Shown here: positions 31,757 to 43,169 of the stretch, piece after piece
Position numbering within the stretch: the stretch's first letter is position 1
Layout of the letters: each line of letters opens with the position of its first letter
NCBI RefSeq assembly: GCF_036373705.1
Contig: NW_027102716.1
Coordinates: forward strand, 1-64,000
Source of the DNA: Amia ocellicauda
Lineage: Eukaryota; Chordata; Actinopteri; Amiiformes; Amiidae
Direction: 5' to 3'
Length of the DNA: 64,000 bases
The notes under the pieces: model-generated
Database searches by the model: none
Told to the model about the DNA's origin: nothing
The model's input: the letters and a program-made list of their open reading frames with translations, nothing else
Translations under genes and position numbers: made by a program

Positions 31757-31979
31757 TTTCGTCTCCTGGGTAACTTTATCGTAGCTTTTAATACTCTCTC
31801 TCTGTCTGGAGGAGATATAATTGAAGTATTGTACACGTATCCAGCTACTGTCAACACCCTTTGCTGCACTGATATTTTTCCATCCATTTTTCTTTTTTGT
31901 TTTTTTCTTTTTTTTTTTTGCTGGAAGTTCCGTCAATACCCGCCAACCTTTAAGAGACATCATGCAGCCAGGCCTTTCG

Positions 31980-32099
31980 GCTTGCGGCCACACCATCCTG
32001 AACGCGCCCGATCTCGTCAGATCTCGGAAGCTAAACGGGGCAGGGCCTGGTCAGTACTTGGATGGGAGACCTCCTAGAAATACCAGGTGCTGCAAGCTT
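31980..32099 (+). rRNA. 5S rRNA-like gene 4, class A
   Basis: Consensus class A sequence; first gene of the 1,691-bp five-unit block that is repeated at genes 9-13. Confidence 0.85.
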
Positions 32100-32319
32100 T
32101 TTACGTCTCCTGGGTAACTTCATCGTAGCTCTTAATACTCTCTTTCTGTCTCCAGGAGATATAATTGAAGAATTGTACACGTACCCGGCTACTTTCAACA
32201 CCCTGTCCTGCACTGATATTTTTCCCTCCATTTTTCTATTTATTTATTTTTTATTTTTTGCTGGAAGTTCCGTCAATACCCGCCAGCCTTTAAGAGACAT
32301 CATGCAGCCAGGCCTCTTG

Positions 32320-32439
32320 GCTTCCGGCCGTACCGTCCTGAACACGCCCGATCTCGTCAGATCACGGAAGCTAAACGGGGCAGGGCCTGGTCAGTACTTG
32401 GATGGGAGACCTCCTGGAAATACCAGGTGCTACAAGCTT
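32320..32439 (+). rRNA. 5S rRNA-like gene 5, class A variant
   Basis: Starts GCTTCCGGCCGTACC and has GATCACGG; box C intact. Twin of gene 10. Confidence 0.8.
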
Positions 32440-32659
32440 TTTACGTCTCCTGGGAAACTTCATCGTAGCTCTTAATACTCTCTATCTGTCTGGAGGAGAT
32501 ATAATTGAAGTATTGTACACGTACCCGGCTACTTTCAACAGCCTTTGCTGCACTGATATTTTTCCCTCCATTTTCCTTTTTTTTTTTTTTTTTTTTTTTG
32601 CTGGAAGTTCCGTCAATACCCGCCAGCCTTTAAGAGACATCATGCAGCCAGGCCTCTTG

Positions 32660-32778
32660 GCTTGCGGCCACACCGTCCTGAACGCGCCCGATCTCGTCAG
32701 ATCTCGGAAGCTAACGGGGCAGGGCCTGGTCAGTACTTGGATGGGTGACCTCCTGGAAATACCAGGTGCTGCAAGCTT
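32660..32778 (+). rRNA. 5S rRNA-like gene 6, class A with GGGTGACC
   Basis: One base shorter (GCTAACGGGG); box C GGATGGGTGACC. Twin of gene 11. Confidence 0.8.
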
Positions 32779-32993
32779 TTTACGTCTCCTGGGTAACTTC
32801 ATCATAGCTCTTAATACTCTCTTTCAGTCTGTAGGAGATATTATTGAAGAATTGTACACGTACCCGGCTACTTTCAAAACCCTTTGCTGCACTGATATTT
32901 TTCCCTCCATTTTTCTTTTTTCTTTTTTTTTTTGCTGGAAGTTCCGTCAATACCCGCCAGCCTTAAAGAGACATCATGCAGCCGGGCCTCTCG

Positions 32994-33113
32994 GCTTTCG
33001 GCCACACCGTCCTAAACGCGCATGATATCGTCAGATCTCGGAAGCTAAACGGGGCAGGACCTGGTCAGTACATGAATGTGACACCTCCTGGAAATACCTG
33101 GTGCTGCAAGCTT
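32994..33113 (+). rRNA. 5S rRNA-like gene 7, class B
   Basis: Starts GCTTTCGGCC, has GCGCATGATATCG, and box C reads TGAATGTGACACC. Helix I and box C are both disturbed, so likely a pseudogene. Twin of gene 12. Confidence 0.65.
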
Positions 33114-33327
33114 TTACGTCTCCTGGGTAACTTTATCGTAGCTCTTAATACTCTCTATCTGTCTGGAGGAGATATAATTGAAGTATTGTACACGTACCCA
33201 GCTACTGTCAACACCATTTGCTGCACTGATATTTTTCCATCCATTTTTCTTTTTTTTTTTTTTTTTTGCTGGAAGTTCCGTCAATACCCGCCAACCTTTA
33301 AGAGACATCATGCAGCCAGGCCTCTCG

Positions 33328-33447
33328 GCTTGCGGCCACACCATCCTAAACGCGCCCGATCTCGTCAGATCTCGGAAGCTAAACGGGGCAGGACCTGGTC
33401 TGTACATGAAAGTGAGACCTCCTGGAAATACCTAGTGCTGCAAGCTT
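33328..33447 (+). rRNA. 5S rRNA-like gene 8, class B
   Basis: Box C TGAAAGTGAGACC with CTGGTCTGTACA at the intermediate element; T4 end. Twin of gene 13. Confidence 0.7.
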
Positions 33448-33670
33448 TTACGTCTCCTGGGTAACTTTATCGTAGCTCTAAATACTCTCTCTCTGTCTGG
33501 AGGAGATATAATTGAAGTATTGTACACGTATCCAGCTATTGTCAACACCCTTTGCTGCACTGATATTTTTCCATCCATTTTTCTTTTTTCTTTTTTTCTT
33601 TTTTTTTTTTGCTGGAAGTTCCGTCAATACCCGCCAACCTTTAAGAGACATCATGCAGCCAGGCCTTTCG

Positions 33671-33790
33671 GCTTGCGGCCACACCATCCTGAACGCGCCC
33701 GATCTCGTCAGATCTCGGAAGCTAAACGGGGCAGGGCCTGGTCAGTACTTGGATGGGAGACCTCCTAGAAATACCAGGTGCTGCAAGCTT
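33671..33790 (+). rRNA. 5S rRNA-like gene 9, class A
   Basis: Consensus class A; first gene of the second copy of the five-unit block. Confidence 0.85.
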
Positions 33791-34010
33791 TTTACGTCTC
33801 CTGGGTAACTTCATCGTAGCTCTTAATACTCTCTTTCTGTCTCCAGGAGATATAATTGAAGAATTGTACACGTACCCGGCTACTTTCAACACCCTGTCCT
33901 GCACTGATATTTTTCCCTCCATTTTTCTATTTATTTATTTTTTATTTTTTGCTGGAAGTTCCGTCAATACCCGCCAGCCTTTAAGAGACATCATGCAGCC
34001 AGGCCTCTTG

Positions 34011-34130
34011 GCTTCCGGCCGTACCGTCCTGAACACGCCCGATCTCGTCAGATCACGGAAGCTAAACGGGGCAGGGCCTGGTCAGTACTTGGATGGGAGA
34101 CCTCCTGGAAATACCAGGTGCTACAAGCTT
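34011..34130 (+). rRNA. 5S rRNA-like gene 10, class A variant
   Basis: GCTTCCGGCCGTACC start and GATCACGG as in gene 5. Confidence 0.8.
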
Positions 34131-34350
34131 TTTACGTCTCCTGGGAAACTTCATCGTAGCTCTTAATACTCTCTATCTGTCTGGAGGAGATATAATTGAA
34201 GTATTGTACACGTACCCGGCTACTTTCAACAGCCTTTGCTGCACTGATATTTTTCCCTCCATTTTCCTTTTTTTTTTTTTTTTTTTTTTTGCTGGAAGTT
34301 CCGTCAATACCCGCCAGCCTTTAAGAGACATCATGCAGCCAGGCCTCTTG

Positions 34351-34469
34351 GCTTGCGGCCACACCGTCCTGAACGCGCCCGATCTCGTCAGATCTCGGAA
34401 GCTAACGGGGCAGGGCCTGGTCAGTACTTGGATGGGTGACCTCCTGGAAATACCAGGTGCTGCAAGCTT
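34351..34469 (+). rRNA. 5S rRNA-like gene 11, class A with GGGTGACC
   Basis: Shares the one-base deletion in GCTAACGGGG with gene 6. Confidence 0.8.
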
Positions 34470-34684
34470 TTTACGTCTCCTGGGTAACTTCATCATAGCT
34501 CTTAATACTCTCTTTCAGTCTGTAGGAGATATTATTGAAGAATTGTACACGTACCCGGCTACTTTCAAAACCCTTTGCTGCACTGATATTTTTCCCTCCA
34601 TTTTTCTTTTTTCTTTTTTTTTTTGCTGGAAGTTCCGTCAATACCCGCCAGCCTTAAAGAGACATCATGCAGCCGGGCCTCTCG

Positions 34685-34804
34685 GCTTTCGGCCACACCG
34701 TCCTAAACGCGCATGATATCGTCAGATCTCGGAAGCTAAACGGGGCAGGACCTGGTCAGTACATGAATGTGATACCTCCTGGAAATACCTGGTGCTGCAA
34801 GCTT
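34685..34804 (+). rRNA. 5S rRNA-like gene 12, class B
   Basis: GCTTTCGGCC start; box C TGAATGTGATACC. Confidence 0.65.
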
Positions 34805-35018
34805 TTACGTCTCCTGGGTAACTTTATCGTAGCTCTTAATACTCTCTATCTGTCTGGAGGAGATATAATTGAAGTATTGTACACGTACCCAGCTACTGTC
34901 AACACCATTTGCTGCACTGATATTTTTCCATCCATTTTTCTTTTTTTTTTTTTTTTTTGCTGGAAGTTCCGTCAATACCCGCCAACCTTTAAGAGACATC
35001 ATGCAGCCAGGCCTCTCG

Positions 35019-35138
35019 GCTTGCGGCCACACCATCCTAAACGCGCCCGATCTCGTCAGATCTCGGAAGCTAAACGGGGCAGGACCTGGTCTGTACATGA
35101 AAGTGAGACCTCCTGGAAATACCTAGTGCTGCAAGCTT
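35019..35138 (+). rRNA. 5S rRNA-like gene 13, class B
   Basis: Box C TGAAAGTGAGACC; last gene of the second five-unit block. Confidence 0.7.
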
Positions 35139-35362
35139 TTACGTCTCCTGGGTAACTTTATCGTAGCTCTTAATACTCTCTCTCTGTCTGGAGGAGATAT
35201 AATTGAAGTATTGTACACGTATCCAGCTATTGTCAACACCCTTTGCTGCACTGATATTTTTCCATCCATTTTTCTTTTTTCTTTTTTTCTTTTTTTTTTT
35301 TTGCTGGAAGTTCCGTCAATACCCGCCAACCTTTAAGAGACATCATGCAGCCAGGCCTTTCG

Positions 35363-35482
35363 GCTTGTGGCCACACCATCCTGAACGCGCCCGATCTCGT
35401 CAGATCTCGGAAGCTAAACGGGGCAGGGCCTGGTCAGTACTTGGATGGGAGACCTCCTAGAAATACCAGGTGCTGCAAGCTT
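35363..35482 (+). rRNA. 5S rRNA-like gene 14, class A
   Basis: Starts GCTTGTGGCC (wobble in helix I); box C intact. Start of the seven-unit block repeated from gene 21. Confidence 0.85.
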
Positions 35483-35707
35483 TTTATGACTCCTGGGTAA
35501 CTTCATCGTAGCTCTTAATACTCTCTTTCTGTCTCCAGGAGATATAATTGAAGAATTGTACACGTACCCGGCTACTGTCAACACCCTTTGCTGCACTGAT
35601 ATTTTTCCATCCATTTTTCTTTTTTCTTTTTTTTATTTTTATTTTTTGCTGGAAGTTCCGTCAATACCCGCCAACCTTTAAGAGACATCATGCAGCCAGG
35701 CCTTTTG

Positions 35708-35827
35708 GCTTGTGGCCACACCGTCCAGAATGCGCCCGATCTCGTCAGATCTCGGAAGCTAAACGGGGCAGGGCCTGGTCAGTACTTGGATGGGAGACCT
35801 CCTAGAAATACCAGGTGCTGCAAGCTT
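35708..35827 (+). rRNA. 5S rRNA-like gene 15, class A
   Basis: GCTTGTGGCC start, CGTCCAGAATGCGCCC; box C intact; T5 terminator. Confidence 0.85.
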
Positions 35828-36034
35828 TTTACGTCTCCTGGGTAACTTCATCGTAGCTCTTAATACTCTCTTTCTGTCTCCAGGAGATATAATTGAAGAA
35901 TTGTACACGTACCCGGCTACTTTCAACACCCTTTGCTGCACTGGTATATTTCCCTCTATTTTTCTTTTTTTTTTGCTGGCAGTTCCGTCAATACCCGCCA
36001 GCCTTTAAGAGACATCATGCAGCCAGGCATCTCG

Positions 36035-36154
36035 GCTTGCGGCCACACCATCCTGAACGCGCCCGATCTCGTCAGATCTCGGAAGCTAAACGCGGCAGGA
36101 CCTGGTCAGTACATGAAAGTGAGACCTCCTGGAAATACCTAGTGCTGCAAGCTT
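36035..36154 (+). rRNA. 5S rRNA-like gene 16, class B
   Basis: AAACGCGGCAGGACC and box C TGAAAGTGAGACC; twin of gene 23. Confidence 0.7.
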
Positions 36155-36377
36155 TTACGTCTCCTGGGTAACTTTATCGTAGCTCTTATTACTCTCTCTC
36201 TGTCTGGAGGAGATATAATTGAAGTATTGTACACGTATCCAGCTACTGTCAACACCCTTTGCTGCACTGATGTTTTTCCATCCATTTTTCTTTTTTCTTT
36301 TTTTCTTTTTTTTTTTCCCTGGAAGTTCCGTCAATACCCGCCAACCTTTAAGAGACATCATGCAGCCAGGCCTTTCG

Positions 36378-36497
36378 GCTTGTGGCCACACCATCCTGAA
36401 TGCGCCCGATCTCGTCAGATCTCGGAAGCTAAACGGGGCAGGGCCTGGTCAGTACTTGGATGGGAGACCTCCTAGAAATACCAGGTGCTGCAAGCTT
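36378..36497 (+). rRNA. 5S rRNA-like gene 17, class A
   Basis: GCTTGTGGCC start, TGAATGCGCCC; twin of gene 24. Confidence 0.85.
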
Positions 36498-36705
36498 TTT
36501 ACGTCTCCTGGGTAACTTCATCGTAGCTCTTAATACTCTCTTTCTGTCTCCAGGAGATATAATTGAAGAATTGTACACGTACCCGGCTACTTTCAACACC
36601 CTTTGCTGCACTGGTATATTTCCCTCTATTTTTCTTTTTTTTTTTGCTGGCAGTTCCGTCAATACCCGCCAGCCTTTAAGAGACATTATGCAGCCAGGCA
36701 TCTCG

Positions 36706-36825
36706 GCTTGCGGCCACACCATCCTGAACGCCCCCGATCTCGTCAGATCTCGGAAGCTATATGGGGCAGGGCCTGGTCAGTACTTGCATGGGAGACCTCC
36801 TAGAAATACCTGGTGCTGCAAGCTT
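36706..36825 (+). rRNA. 5S rRNA-like gene 18
   Basis: GCTATATGGGG and GCATGGGAGACC, as in gene 2. Confidence 0.75.
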
Positions 36826-37039
36826 TTTATGTCTCCTGGGTAACTTCATCGTAGCTCTTAATACTCTCTTTCTGTCTGGAGGAGATATAATTGAAGTATT
36901 GTACACGTACCCAGCTACTGTCAACACCCTTTGCTGCACTGATATTTTTCCATCCATTTTTCTTTTTTTTTTTTTTTTTGCTGGAAGTTCCGTCAATACC
37001 CGCCAACCTTTAAGAGACATCATGCAGCCAGGCCTTTTG

Positions 37040-37159
37040 ACTTGTGGCCAAACCGTCCTGAATGCGCCCGATCTCGTCAGATCTCGGAAGCTAAACGGGG
37101 CAGGGCCTGGTCAGTACTTGGATGGGAGACCTCCTAGAAATACCAGGTGCTGTAAGCTT
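37040..37159 (+). rRNA. 5S rRNA-like gene 19, class A
   Basis: First base changed (ACTTGTGGCC); ends GTGCTGTAAGC, which keeps a T in the 3' strand of helix I. Confidence 0.8.
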
Positions 37160-37376
37160 TTTACGTCTCCTGGGTAACTTCATCGTAGCTCTTAATACTC
37201 TCTTTCTGTCTCCAGGAGATATAATTGAAGAATTGTACACGTACCCGGCTACTTTCAACACCTTTTCCTGCACTGATATTTTTCCCTCCATTTTTCTTTT
37301 TTTTTTTTTTTTTTTTGCTGGAAATTCCGTCAATACCCGCTAGCCTTTAAGAGACATCATGCAGCCAGACATCATG

Positions 37377-37496
37377 GCTTGCGGCCACACCATCCTGAAC
37401 GCGCCCGATCTCGTCAGATCTCGGAAGCTAAACGGGGCAGGGCCTGGTCAGTACTTGGATGGGAGACCTCCTAGAAATACCAGGTGCTGCAAGCTT
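37377..37496 (+). rRNA. 5S rRNA-like gene 20, class A
   Basis: Consensus class A; upstream reads GACATCATG instead of GGCATCTCG. Confidence 0.85.
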
Positions 37497-37703
37497 TTTA
37501 CGTCTCCTGGGTAACTTCATCGTAGCTCTTAATACTCTCTTTCTGTCTCCAGGAGATATAATTGAAGAATTGTACACGTACCCGGCTACTTTCAACACCC
37601 TTTGCTGCACTGGTATATTTCCCTTTATTTTTCTTTTTTTTCTGCTGGCAGTTCCGTCAATACCCGCCAGCCTTTAAGAGACATCATGCAGCCAGGCATC
37701 TCG

Positions 37704-37823
37704 GCTTGCGGCCACACCATCCTGAACGCGCCCGATCTCGTCAGATCTCGGAAGCTAAACGGGGCAGGGCCTGGTCAGTACTTGGATGGGAGATCTCCTA
37801 GAAATACCAGGTGCTGCAAGCTT
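37704..37823 (+). rRNA. 5S rRNA-like gene 21, class A
   Basis: Box C GGATGGGAGATCTCC, one change at the end of box C. Confidence 0.8.
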
Positions 37824-38048
37824 TTTACGACTCCTGGGTAACTTCATCGTAGCTCTTAATACTCTCTTTCTGTCTCCAGGAGATATAATTGAAGAATTGT
37901 ACACGTACCCGGCTACTGTCAACACCCTTTGCTGCACTGATATTTTTCCATCCATTTTTCTTTTTTCTTTTTTTTATTTTTTTTTTTTGCTGGAAGTTCC
38001 GTCAATACCCGCCAACCTTTAAGAGACATCATGCAGCCAAGCCTTTCA

Positions 38049-38168
38049 GCTTGTGGCCACACCGTCCTGAATGCGCCCGATCTCGTCAGATCTCGGAAGC
38101 TAAACGGGGCAGGGCCTGGTCAGTACTTGGATGGGAGACCTCCTAGAAATACCAGGTGCTGCAAGCTT
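38049..38168 (+). rRNA. 5S rRNA-like gene 22, class A
   Basis: GCTTGTGGCC start, box C intact. Confidence 0.85.
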
Positions 38169-38374
38169 TTTACGTCTCCTGGGTAACTTCATCGTAGCTC
38201 TTAATACTCTCTTTCTGTCTCCAGGAGATATAATTGAAGAATTGTACACGTACCCGGCTACTTTCAACACCTTTTGCTGCACTGGTATATTTCCCTCTAT
38301 TTTTCTTTTTTTTTGCTGGCAGTTCCGTCAATACCCGCCAGCCTTTAAGAGACATCATGCAGCCAGGCATCTCG

Positions 38375-38494
38375 GCTTGCGGCCACACCATCCTGAACGC
38401 GCCCGATCTCGTCAGATCTCGGAAGCTAAACGCGGCAGGACCTGGTCAGTACATGAAAGTGAGACCTCCTGGAAATACCTAGTGCTGCAAGCTT
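38375..38494 (+). rRNA. 5S rRNA-like gene 23, class B
   Basis: AAACGCGGCAGGACC and TGAAAGTGAGACC. Confidence 0.7.
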
Positions 38495-38717
38495 TTACGT
38501 CTCCTGGGTAACTTTATCGTAGCTCTTATTACTCTCTCTCTGTCTGGAGGAGATATAATTGAAGTATTGTACACGTATCCAGCTACTGTCAACACCCTTT
38601 GCTGCACTGATATTTTTCCATCCATTTTTCTTTTTACTTTTTTTCTTTTTTTTTTTTGCTGGAAGTTCCGTCAATACCCGCCAACCTTTAAGAGACATCA
38701 TGCAGCCAGGCCTTTCG

Positions 38718-38837
38718 GCTTGTGGCCACACCATCCTGAATGCGCCCGATCTCGTCAGATCTCGGAAGCTAAACGGGGCAGGGCCTGGTCAGTACTTGGA
38801 TGGGATACCTCCTAGAAATACCAGGTGCTGCAAGCTT
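38718..38837 (+). rRNA. 5S rRNA-like gene 24, class A
   Basis: Box C GGATGGGATACC, one change. Confidence 0.8.
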
Positions 38838-39045
38838 TTTACGTCTCCTGGGTAACTTCATCGTAGCTCTTAATACTCTCTTTCTGTCTCCAGGAGATAT
38901 AATTGAAGAATTGTACACGTACCCGGCTACTTTCAACACCCTTTGCTGCACTGGTATATTTCCCTCTATTTTTCTTTTTTTTTTTGCTGGCAGTTCCGTC
39001 AATACCCGCCAGCCTTTAAGAGACATCATGCAGCCAGGCATCTCG

Positions 39046-39165
39046 GCTTGCGGCCACACCATCCTGAACGCGCCCGATCTCGTCAGATCTTGGAAGCTAA
39101 ACGGGGTTGGACCTGGTCAGTACATGAAAGTGAGACCTCCTGGAAATACCTAGTGCTGCAAGCTT
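39046..39165 (+). rRNA. 5S rRNA-like gene 25, class B
   Basis: GATCTTGGAAG, GGGGTTGGACC and TGAAAGTGAGACC. Confidence 0.7.
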
Positions 39166-39388
39166 TTTCGTCTCCTGGGTAACTTTATCGTAGCTCTTAA
39201 TACTCTCTCTCTGTCTGGAGGAGATATAATTGAAGTATTGTACACGTATCCAGCTACTGTCAACACCCTTTGCTGCACTGATATTTTTCCATCCATTTTT
39301 CTTTTTTGTTTTTTTCTTTTTTTTTTTTGCTGGAAGTTCCGTCAATACCCGCCAACCTTTAAGAGACATCATGCAGCCAGGCCTTTCG

Positions 39389-39508
39389 GCTTGCGGCCAC
39401 ACCATCCTGAACGCGCCCGATCTCGTTAGATCTCGGAAGCTAAACGGGGCAGGGCCTGGTCAGTACTTGGATGGGAGACCTCCTAGAAATACCAGGTGCT
39501 GCAAGCTT
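39389..39508 (+). rRNA. 5S rRNA-like gene 26, class A
   Basis: GATCTCGTTAGATC; box C intact. Confidence 0.85.
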
Positions 39509-39715
39509 TTTACGTCTCCTGGGTAACTTCATCGTAGCTCTTAATACTCTCTTTCTGTCTCCAGGAGATATAATTGAAGAATTGTACACGTACCCGGCTA
39601 CTTTCAACACCCTTTGCTGCACTGGTATATTTCCCTTTATTTTTCTTTTTTTTCTGCTGGCAGTTCCGTCAATACCCGCCAACCTTTAAGAGACATCATG
39701 CAGCCAGGCCTTTTG

Positions 39716-39835
39716 ACTTGTGGCCACACCGTCCTGAATGCGCCCGATCTCGTCAGATCTCGGAAGCTAAACGGGGCAGGGCCTGGTCAGTACTTGGATG
39801 GGAGACCTCCTAGAAATACCAGGTGCTGTAAGCTT
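39716..39835 (+). rRNA. 5S rRNA-like gene 27, class A
   Basis: ACTTGTGGCC start and GCTGTAAGC end, as in gene 19. Confidence 0.8.
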
Positions 39836-40051
39836 TTTACGTCTCCTGGGTAACTTCATCGTAGCTCTTAATACTCTCTATCTGTCTCCAGGAGATATAA
39901 TTGAAGAATTGTACACGTACCCGGCTACTTTCAACACCTTTTCCTGCACTGATATTTTTCCCTCCATTTTTCTTTTTTTTTTTTTTTTTTTGCTGGAAAT
40001 TCCGTCAATACCCGCTAGCCTTTAAGAGACATCATGCAGCCAGACATCTCG

Positions 40052-40171
40052 GCTTGCGGCCACACCATCCTGAATGCGCCCGATCTCGTCAGATCTCGGA
40101 AGCTAAACGGGGCAGGGCCTGGTCAGTACTTGGATGGGAGACCTCCTAGAAATACCAGGTGGTGCAAGCTT
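40052..40171 (+). rRNA. 5S rRNA-like gene 28, class A
   Basis: Ends CCAGGTGGTGCAAGC, a change in the 3' strand of helix I; box C intact. Confidence 0.8.
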
Positions 40172-40378
40172 TTTACGTCTCCTGGGTAACTTCATCGTAG
40201 CTCTTAATACTCTCTTTCTGTCTCCAGGAGATATAATTGAAGAATTGTACACGTACCCGGCTACTTTCAACACCCTTTGCTGCACTGGTATATTTCCCTT
40301 TATTTTTCTTTTTTTTCTGCTGGCAGTTCCGTCAATACCCGCCAGCCTTTAAGAGACATCATGCAGCCAGGCATCTCG

Positions 40379-40498
40379 GCTTGCGGCCACACCATCCTGA
40401 ACGCGCCCGATCTCGTCAGATCTCGGAAGCTAAACGGGGCAGGACCTGGTCAGTACATGAATGTGAGACCTCCTGGAAATACCTGGTGCTGCAAGCTT
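40379..40498 (+). rRNA. 5S rRNA-like gene 29, class B
   Basis: Box C TGAATGTGAGACC; ends CCTGGTGCTGCAAGC. Confidence 0.7.
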
Positions 40499-40706
40499 TT
40501 ACGTCTCCTGGGTAACTTTATCGTAGCTCTTAATACTCTCTATCTGTCTGGAGGAGATTTAATTGAAGTATTGTACACGTACCCAGCTACTGTCAACACC
40601 CTTTGCTGCACTGATATTTTTCCATCCATTTTTTTTTTTTTTTTTTGCTGGAAGTTCCGTCAATACCCGCCAACCTTTAAGAGACATCATCCAGCCAGGC
40701 CTTTCG

Positions 40707-40826
40707 GCTTGTGGCCACACCGTCCTGAATGCGCTCGATCTCGTCAGATCTCGGAAGCTAAACGGGGCAGGGCCTGGTCAGTACTTGGATGGGAGACCTC
40801 CTAGAAAAACCAGGTGCTGCAAGCTT
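40707..40826 (+). rRNA. 5S rRNA-like gene 30, class A
   Basis: GCTTGTGGCC start, GCGCTCGATC; box C intact. Confidence 0.85.
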
Positions 40827-41046
40827 TTTACGTCTCCTGGGTAACTTCATCGTAGCTCTTAATACTCTCTTTCTGTCTCCAGGAGATATAATTGAAGAAT
40901 TGTACATGTACCCGGCTACTTTCAACACCCTGTCCTGCACTGATATTTTTCCCTCCATTTTTCTATTTATTTATTTTTTATTTTTTGCTGGAAGTTCCGT
41001 CAATACCCGCCAGCCTTTAAGAGACATCATGCAGCCAGGCCTCTTG

Positions 41047-41166
41047 GCTTGCGGCCACACCGTCCTGAACACGCCCGATCTCATCAGATCTCGGAAGCTA
41101 AGCGGGGCAGGGCCTGGTCAGTACTTGGATGGGTGACCTCCTGGAAATACCAGGTGCTGCAAGCTT
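41047..41166 (+). rRNA. 5S rRNA-like gene 31, class A with GGGTGACC
   Basis: AAGCGGGGCAGGGCC: this copy keeps the usual vertebrate G at position 56. Confidence 0.85.
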
Positions 41167-41381
41167 TTTACGTCTCCTGGGTAACTTCATCATAGCTCTT
41201 AATACTCTCTTTCAGTCTGTAGGAGATATTATTGAAGAATTGTACACGTACCCGGCTACTTTCAAAACCCTTTGCTGCACTGATATTTTTCCCTCCATTT
41301 TTCTTTTTTCTTTTTTTTTTTGCTGGAAGTTCCGTCAATACCCGCCAGCCTTAAAGAGACATCATGCAGCCGGGCCTCTCG

Positions 41382-41501
41382 GCTTTCGGCCACACCGTCC
41401 TGAATGCGCATGATATCGTCAGATCTCGGAAGCTAAACGGGGCAGGACCTTGTCAGTACTTGAATGTGAGACCTCCTGGAAATACCAGGTGCTGCAAGCT
41501 T
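41382..41501 (+). rRNA. 5S rRNA-like gene 32, class B-like
   Basis: GCTTTCGGCC start, GCATGATATCG, TTGAATGTGAGACC. Confidence 0.65.
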
Positions 41502-41709
41502 TTACGTCTCCTGGGTAACTTTATCGTAGCTCTTAATACTCTCTTTCAGTCTGCAGGAGATATAATTGAAGAATTGTACACGTACCCGGCTACTTTCAAC
41601 ACCCTTTGCTGCACTGGTATATTTCCCTCTATTTTTCTTTTTTTTTTTTGCTGGCAGTTCCGTCAATACCCGCCAGCCTTTAAGAGACATCATGCAGCCA
41701 GGCATCTCG

Positions 41710-41829
41710 GCTTGCGGCCACACCATCCTGAACACGCCCGATCTCGTCAGATCTCGGAAGCTAAACGGGGCAGGACCTGGTCAGTACATGAATGTGAAAC
41801 CTCCTGGAAATACCTAGTGCTACAAGCTT
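41710..41829 (+). rRNA. 5S rRNA-like gene 33, class B
   Basis: Box C TGAATGTGAAACC; ends GCTACAAGC. Confidence 0.65.
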
Positions 41830-42052
41830 TTACGTCTCCTGGGTAACTTTATCGTAGCTCTTAATACTCTCTCTCTGTCTGGAGGAGATATAATTGAAGT
41901 ATTGTACACGTATCCAGCTACTGTCAACACCCTTTGCTGCACTGATATTTTTCCATCCATTTTTCTTTTTTCTTTTTTTCTTTTTTTTTTTTGCTGGAAA
42001 TTCCGTCAATACCCGCCAACCTTTAAGAGACATCATGCAGCCAGGCCTTTCG

Positions 42053-42172
42053 GCTTGTGGCCACACCGTCCTGAATGCGCCCGATCTCGTTAGATCTCGG
42101 AAGCTAAACGGGGCAGGGCCTGGTCAGTACTTGGATGGGAGACCTCCTAGAAATACCAGGTGCTGCAAGCTT
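42053..42172 (+). rRNA. 5S rRNA-like gene 34, class A
   Basis: GCTTGTGGCC start, CGTTAGATC; box C intact. Confidence 0.85.
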
Positions 42173-42381
42173 TTTACGTCTCCTGGGTAACTTCATCGTA
42201 GCTCTTAATACTCTCTTTCTGTCTCCAGGAGATATAATTGAAGAATTGTACACGTACCCGGCTACTTTCAACCCCCGTTGCTGCACTGGTATATTTCCCT
42301 CTATTTTTCTTTTTTTTTTTTGCTGGCAGTTCCGTCAATACCCGCCAGCCTTTAAGAGACATCATGCAGCCAGGCCTTTGG

Positions 42382-42501
42382 ACTTGTGGCCACACCGTCC
42401 TGAATGCGCCCGATCTCGTCAGATCTCGGAAGCTAAACCGGGCAGGGCCTGGTCAGTACTTGGATGGGAGACCTCCTAGAAATACCAGCTGCTGCAAGCT
42501 T
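42382..42501 (+). rRNA. 5S rRNA-like gene 35, class A
   Basis: ACTTGTGGCC start; ends CCAGCTGCTGCAAGC. Confidence 0.8.
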
Positions 42502-42710
42502 TTTACGTCTCCTGGGGAACTTCATCGTAGCTCTTAAAACTCTCTTTCTGTCTCCAGGAGATATAATTGAAGAATTGTACACGTACCCGGCTACTTTCAA
42601 CACCCTTTGCTGCACTGGTATATTTCCCTCTATTTTTCTTTTTTTTTTTTGCTGGCAGTTCCGTCAATACCCGCCAGCCTTTAAGAGACATCATGCAGCC
42701 AGGCATCTCG

Positions 42711-42830
42711 GCTTGCGGCCACACCATCCTGAACGCGCCCGATCTCGTCAGATCTCGGAAGCTAAACGGGGCAGGACCTGGTCAGTACATGAATGTGAGA
42801 CCTCCTTGAAATACCTCGTGCTGCAAGCTT
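42711..42830 (+). rRNA. 5S rRNA-like gene 36, class B
   Basis: Box C TGAATGTGAGACC, then CTCCTTGAAATACC. Confidence 0.65.
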
Positions 42831-43049
42831 TTACGTCTCCTGGGTAACTTTATCGTAGCTCTTAATACTCTCTATCTGTCTGGAGGAGATATAATTGAAG
42901 AATTGTACATGTACCCGGCTACTTTCAACACCCTTTGCTGCACTGATATTTTTCCCTCCCTTTTTCTATTTTTTTTTTTTTTTTTTTTTGCTGGAAGTTC
43001 CGTCAATACTTGCCAGCCTTTAAGAGACATCATGCAGCCAGGTCTCTTG

Positions 43050-43169
43050 GCTTGCGGCCACACCGTCCTGAACGCGCCTGATCTCATCATATCTCGGAAA
43101 CTAAACGGGGCAGGGTCTGGCCAGTACTTGGTTGGGTGACCTCCTGGAAATACCTGGTGCTGCAAGCTT
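43050..43169 (+). rRNA. 5S rRNA-like gene 37
   Basis: GATCTCATCATATC, GGGTCTGGCCAG and box C GGTTGGGTGACC: several changes. Confidence 0.7.
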
